Below are positions 12,830-15,322 of a stretch of 15,322 nucleotides of DNA, one piece after another; position 1 is the stretch's first letter, and each line of letters begins with the position of its first letter. Source of the stretch: G026625185 sp035256645 (GTDB taxonomy: Bacteria > Desulfobacterota > WTBG01 > JAGOGO01); contig DATEXU010000065.1 in the NCBI GenBank assembly GCA_035256645.1, positions 1 to 15,322 of the forward strand. The letters run 5' to 3'. The position numbers were made by a program, and so were the translations under genes. Under the pieces are notes generated by a model. It did not search any database, was not told the DNA's origin, and was given only the letters and a program-made list of their open reading frames with translations.

Positions 12830-13372
12830 TTAATCCCGAAAAGGCATACCTAAGTATTTTAAAAGGGCCTTCCCTTCTTCATCCGACTTAGCACTGGTGA
12901 CAATAACAATATTCATGCCTCTCACTTTATCAATTTTATCATAATTGATTTCCGGAAAAATAATTTGCTCCTTGATACCCAGGGCGTAATTTCCCCGACC
13001 GTCAAAAGATTTTCCGGATAATCCACGAAAATCTTTAACCCGGGGTAATGACACATTGACCAGCCGGTCGAAAAATTCATACATCCTTTCTTTGCGCAAA
13101 GTCACCATGCAACCAATAGACATTCCCTCCCGAAGCTTGAATCCGGCAATTGACTTTCTCGCCTTCGTAATAACCGGTTTTTGTCCCGAAATTGCCAAAA
13201 GCTCATTTGCCGCGGAATCAAGCACTTTTACATCACTAATCGCTTCCCCTAAACCCATATTGATAATTATCTTTTGGAGCGAAGGAATCTCCATAATATT
13301 TATATACTGAAATTCCTTTTTCAAAGACGGAACAACTTTCTCGAGGTAATACTCTTTTAACCGTGCAGCCAA
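12830..13372 (-). CDS. rplE: 50S ribosomal protein L5, TTG start
   Basis: The 180-residue L5 binds 5S rRNA and contacts P-site tRNA. It carries IIINMGLGEAISD near the N-terminus, KARKSIAGFKLREGMSIGC in the middle and the C-terminal NIVIVTSAKSDEEGKALLKYLGMPF. The start is placed at the TTG at 13370-13372 because it gives MAARLKEYY, the family N-terminus, and stands seven bases after GGGAG. A TTG two codons earlier is only one base from that GGGAG, which is too close. Confidence 0.95.
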   Translation of the reverse strand: MAARLKEYYLEKVVPSLKKEFQYINIMEIPSLQKIIINMGLGEAISDVKVLDSAANELLAISGQKPVITKARKSIAGFKLREGMSIGCMVTLRKERMYEFFDRLVNVSLPRVKDFRGLSGKSFDGRGNYALGIKEQIIFPEINYDKIDKVRGMNIVIVTSAKSDEEGKALLKYLGMPFRD

Positions 13373-13391
13373 TGACAATCTCCCTTTTTAA

Positions 13392-13718
13392 TTAGGAAAG
13401 AATTTCACCACATTTTTTACAAACCCGGACTTTTTTATCATCCTCTAGATACTTTTTTCCTATCCGCGAAGGTTTATTACATTTTGTACATATAAGCATA
13501 ACATTAGAGATATTGATCGGGCCTTCCCGCTCAATGATCCCCCCCTGTCGTTGTTTAGAGCTGGGGCGGGTGTGTCGCTTAATAAAATTAACCTTTTCCA
13601 CTATGACCCGGTTTTTCTTGGAAAGTATCGATAAAACCTTACCGCTTTTCCCTTTATCCTTTCCCGCAATCACCATCACCAGGTCGTTCTTTTTAACATG
13701 AAACTTTTTTCTTTCCAT
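13392..13718 (-). CDS. rplX: 50S ribosomal protein L24
   Basis: The 108-residue L24 initiates assembly of the large subunit. The N-terminal KOW motif is visible in KKNDLVMVIAGKDKGKSGKV. The C-terminal part has the CTKC ... CKKC pairs found in many bacterial L24 proteins, which may bind zinc. The ATG at 13716-13718 is preceded by a weak AAGAGA. It lies between rplN and rplE in the standard spc order. Confidence 0.97.
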   Translation of the reverse strand: MERKKFHVKKNDLVMVIAGKDKGKSGKVLSILSKKNRVIVEKVNFIKRHTRPSSKQRQGGIIEREGPINISNVMLICTKCNKPSRIGKKYLEDDKKVRVCKKCGEILS

Positions 13719-13729
13719 TTTTATCTCTT

Positions 13730-14098
13730 TTATAGAACTTCGGGAGCCAAAGAAATAATCTTCATAAACTTCTTCGCCCTTAATTCTCGGGCTACCGGTC
13801 CAAAAATTCGAGTCCCGATCGGTTCATTTTGAGGATTAATCAAGACCGCCGAATTATCATCAAATTTAATATATGTCCCGTCCTTGCGCCTCACTTCCTT
13901 TTTAGTCCTCACAATGACTGCTTTCGCTACCTCTCCCTTTTTGACCTTAGAATTAGGGATCGCTTCTTTAATTGAAACCACAATCACGTCCCCCAAGGAA
14001 GCATACCGTCTCCCCGATCCCCCCAGAACCTTAATACACATAAGTCTTTTTGCGCCTGAATTATCAGCAACCGTAAGTCTCGTCTGCTGTTGAATCAT
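13730..14098 (-). CDS. rplN: 50S ribosomal protein L14
   Basis: The 122-residue L14 is at the subunit interface and is the binding site of the silencing factor RsfS in other bacteria. It begins MIQQQTRLTVADNSGAKRLM and ends FMKIISLAPEVL, a full-length match to the family. The ATG has GAGG seven bases upstream. It is the first gene of the classical spc operon, and 42 bases separate it from rpsQ with no visible promoter. Confidence 0.98.
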   Translation of the reverse strand: MIQQQTRLTVADNSGAKRLMCIKVLGGSGRRYASLGDVIVVSIKEAIPNSKVKKGEVAKAVIVRTKKEVRRKDGTYIKFDDNSAVLINPQNEPIGTRIFGPVARELRAKKFMKIISLAPEVL

Positions 14099-14140
14099 GA
14101 TTCGCCTCGAAACTCCCAGAATTAAAAAAGGAGAAAGTTT

Positions 14141-14410
14141 TCAAACCGCTTTTTCAATAATTTCCCGAACCCGCCAGTGTTTGTCTTTACTTAAAGGTCT
14201 TGACTCTACAATGAGAACCTTATCGCCAATCCGACAAGCATTCTGTTCATCATGGGCTCTAAATTTTTTTCGTTTCCGGATGAATTTTTTGTAAGTCGAA
14301 TGCTGCGTAAGCCGTTCCACTAAAATAGTCACGGTCTTATCCATTTTGTCACTAATAACAATCCCAATCAGGGTTTTTTTTCGTCTCTGTGTCTGATGAT
14401 CGTGGTCCAT
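14141..14410 (-). CDS. rpsQ: 30S ribosomal protein S17
   Basis: The 89-residue OB-fold protein binds the 5' domain of 16S rRNA. Landmarks are GIVISDKMDKTVTILVERL, the YKKFIRKRKKFRAHDE loop and RIGDKVLIVESRPLSKDKHWRV. The ATG at 14408-14410 has AGGGG about seven bases upstream. It is the last gene of the S10 operon portion. The N-terminal MDHDHQTQR is a few residues longer than in some homologues. Confidence 0.97.
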   Translation of the reverse strand: MDHDHQTQRRKKTLIGIVISDKMDKTVTILVERLTQHSTYKKFIRKRKKFRAHDEQNACRIGDKVLIVESRPLSKDKHWRVREIIEKAV

Positions 14411-14423
14411 TAATCTACCCCTT

Positions 14424-14624
14424 TTATTTCCCTTGGCCCTTGCGGAGCTCTTTAAAAATCGTTTTTACCCGAGCGATATCTTTTTTGACTTGTTTGACCC
14501 GCATAGTGTTTTCAAGCTGTCCCATGGCGGATTGAAATTTAAGGTTAAAAAGTTCTTCAGTAAGATCTTTCTCTTTCTGCAGCATTTCTTCTGATGACAA
14601 GTCCCGAATCTCTTTAGGCTTCAT
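14424..14624 (-). CDS. rpmC: 50S ribosomal protein L29
   Basis: The 66-residue two-helix protein lies at the polypeptide exit site, where trigger factor and SRP dock in other bacteria. The sequence starts MKPKEIRDLSSEEM and includes LFNLKFQSAMGQLENTMRVKQVKKDIARVKT. ATG 14624 is chosen for the family N-terminus and for GGAG eight bases upstream; a GTG immediately before would add one residue. The start overlaps the 3' end of rplP by 11 bases, indicating coupled translation. Confidence 0.97.
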   Translation of the reverse strand: MKPKEIRDLSSEEMLQKEKDLTEELFNLKFQSAMGQLENTMRVKQVKKDIARVKTIFKELRKGQGK

Positions 14625-15036
14625 CACTATGACTCCGGCTCAAAAATTTTGTAGCGATTGGAAGTTTATGAGCTGCTAAACGAAATGCTTCCCGGGCGGT
14701 TTCTAAAGAAACCCCCTCCATCTCATAAAGAACTCGGCCTGGTTTCACCACCGCAACCCATTCCTCAGGACTACCCTTGCCCTTTCCCATCCTCGTTTCC
14801 GCTGGTTTCTTGCATAAAGGTTTATCAGGAAAAATCGTAATCCACACCTTCCCGCTCCTCTTGACATGGCGGGTTAAGGCGATTCTCGCCGCTTCAATCT
14901 GACGGCTCGTTAGCCAGCCGCATTCAGTGGCGAAAAGACCAAAATCTCCAAAGTGGAGCGCATTACCTCGATAGGCCTTTCCTCTCATCCGGCCTTTTTG
15001 AATTTTACGGTGTTTTATCTTCTTCGGACTTAACAT
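14614..15036 (-). CDS. rplP: 50S ribosomal protein L16
   Basis: The 140-residue L16 sits near the A site of the peptidyl transferase centre. It starts MLSPKKIKHRKIQKGRMRG and contains WITIFPDKPLCKKPAETRMG, GKGSPEEWVAVVKPGRVLYE and the C-terminal ALRLAAHKLP-like segment (here AFRLAAHKLPIATKF). The ATG follows the rpsC stop by four bases, with AGGA upstream inside rpsC. The order rpsC-rplP-rpmC is canonical for the S10 operon. Confidence 0.98.
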   Translation of the reverse strand: MLSPKKIKHRKIQKGRMRGKAYRGNALHFGDFGLFATECGWLTSRQIEAARIALTRHVKRSGKVWITIFPDKPLCKKPAETRMGKGKGSPEEWVAVVKPGRVLYEMEGVSLETAREAFRLAAHKLPIATKFLSRSHSDEA

Positions 15037-15040
15037 GAGG

Positions 15041-15322
15041 TTATTTCCTTATCCGCTCTTTTACTGCCTCGCTATCTTGACTTACCTCTCCTTTGTAAAT
15101 CCACACCTTGATCCCGATGATCCCGAACGTAGTCTTTGCTTCAGCAAAACCAAAATCAATGTTGGCTCTGATGGTATGAAGAGGCACTTTTCCTTCCCGG
15201 TACCATTCAGTCCGGGCCATTTCTGCTCCTCCCAACCGACCCGAACAGGAGATCCGTATTCCCTGGCACCCAAATTTCAATGAAGACGTTACACTCCGTT
15301 TCATTGCCCGCCGGAACGAAAC
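15041..15322 (-). CDS. rpsC: 30S ribosomal protein S3 (C-terminal 93 residues, cut by window edge)
   Basis: The frame is open to the right edge, so the 5' part lies outside the window. Visible residues begin VSFRRAMKRSV and include GIRISCSGRLGGAEMARTEW and GKVPLHTIRANIDFGFAEA, which are signatures of the S3 C-terminal domain that helps form the mRNA entry channel. The internal ATG at 15304 is Met within RRAMKR and is not a start. The stop is four bases before rplP. Confidence 0.97.
   Translation of the reverse strand, partial: VSFRRAMKRSVTSSLKFGCQGIRISCSGRLGGAEMARTEWYREGKVPLHTIRANIDFGFAEAKTTFGIIGIKVWIYKGEVSQDSEAVKERIRK

Overview
The window is bacterial chromosomal DNA of moderate GC content, and every recognisable gene lies on the minus strand. 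Transcription therefore runs from high to low coordinates. The right-hand two thirds (about 5091-15322) are the S10-spc-alpha ribosomal protein super-operon in canonical order: rpsC (5' end outside the window), rplP, rpmC, rpsQ, rplN, rplX, rplE, rpsN, rpsH, rplF, rplR, rpsE, rpmD, rplO, secY, [adk relic], infA, rpmJ, rpsM, rpsK, rpsD, rpoA, rplQ. A membrane-anchored MtgA glycosyltransferase implies a Gram-negative envelope. RpoA begins MYKNWRDLLKPKKIE, and its alpha-NTD resembles the Desulfobacterota/Geobacter style. That makes a Desulfobacterota-like or neighbouring lineage my best guess, but the phylum is not certain. S4, S14, L36 and L24 all carry Cys-rich, zinc-type motifs. TTG starts are frequent (rpsM, rpsD, rplE).

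Immediately behind rplQ is the most interesting element. A 22-codon leader ORF (5000-5068) carries four Trp codons within five positions (W-C-W-W-W). It is followed by a strong intrinsic terminator (about 4904-4940) and then by a TrpB2-type tryptophan synthase beta gene with a near-perfect Shine-Dalgarno. The leader and terminator have the segment mimicry expected of a ribosome-mediated trp attenuator. It would control a stand-alone trpB2 that appears to be appended to the ribosomal operon, since I see no separate promoter.

A second notable site lies between secY and infA, where adk (and often map) normally sits. Only a 33-codon in-frame relic of the adenylate kinase C-terminus remains there.

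The left third (12-3496) holds a 463-bp spacer with an unexplained, compositionally different 97-codon open frame. It is followed by a three-gene cluster: a secreted retropepsin-like 'ATP-dependent zinc protease' family protein, a 7TM protein fused to an inactive transglutaminase domain, and the monofunctional peptidoglycan glycosyltransferase MtgA. The first two are usually found with a RimK-like ATP-grasp ligase, which is not in this window. No tRNA, rRNA, CRISPR array or insertion sequence was seen.
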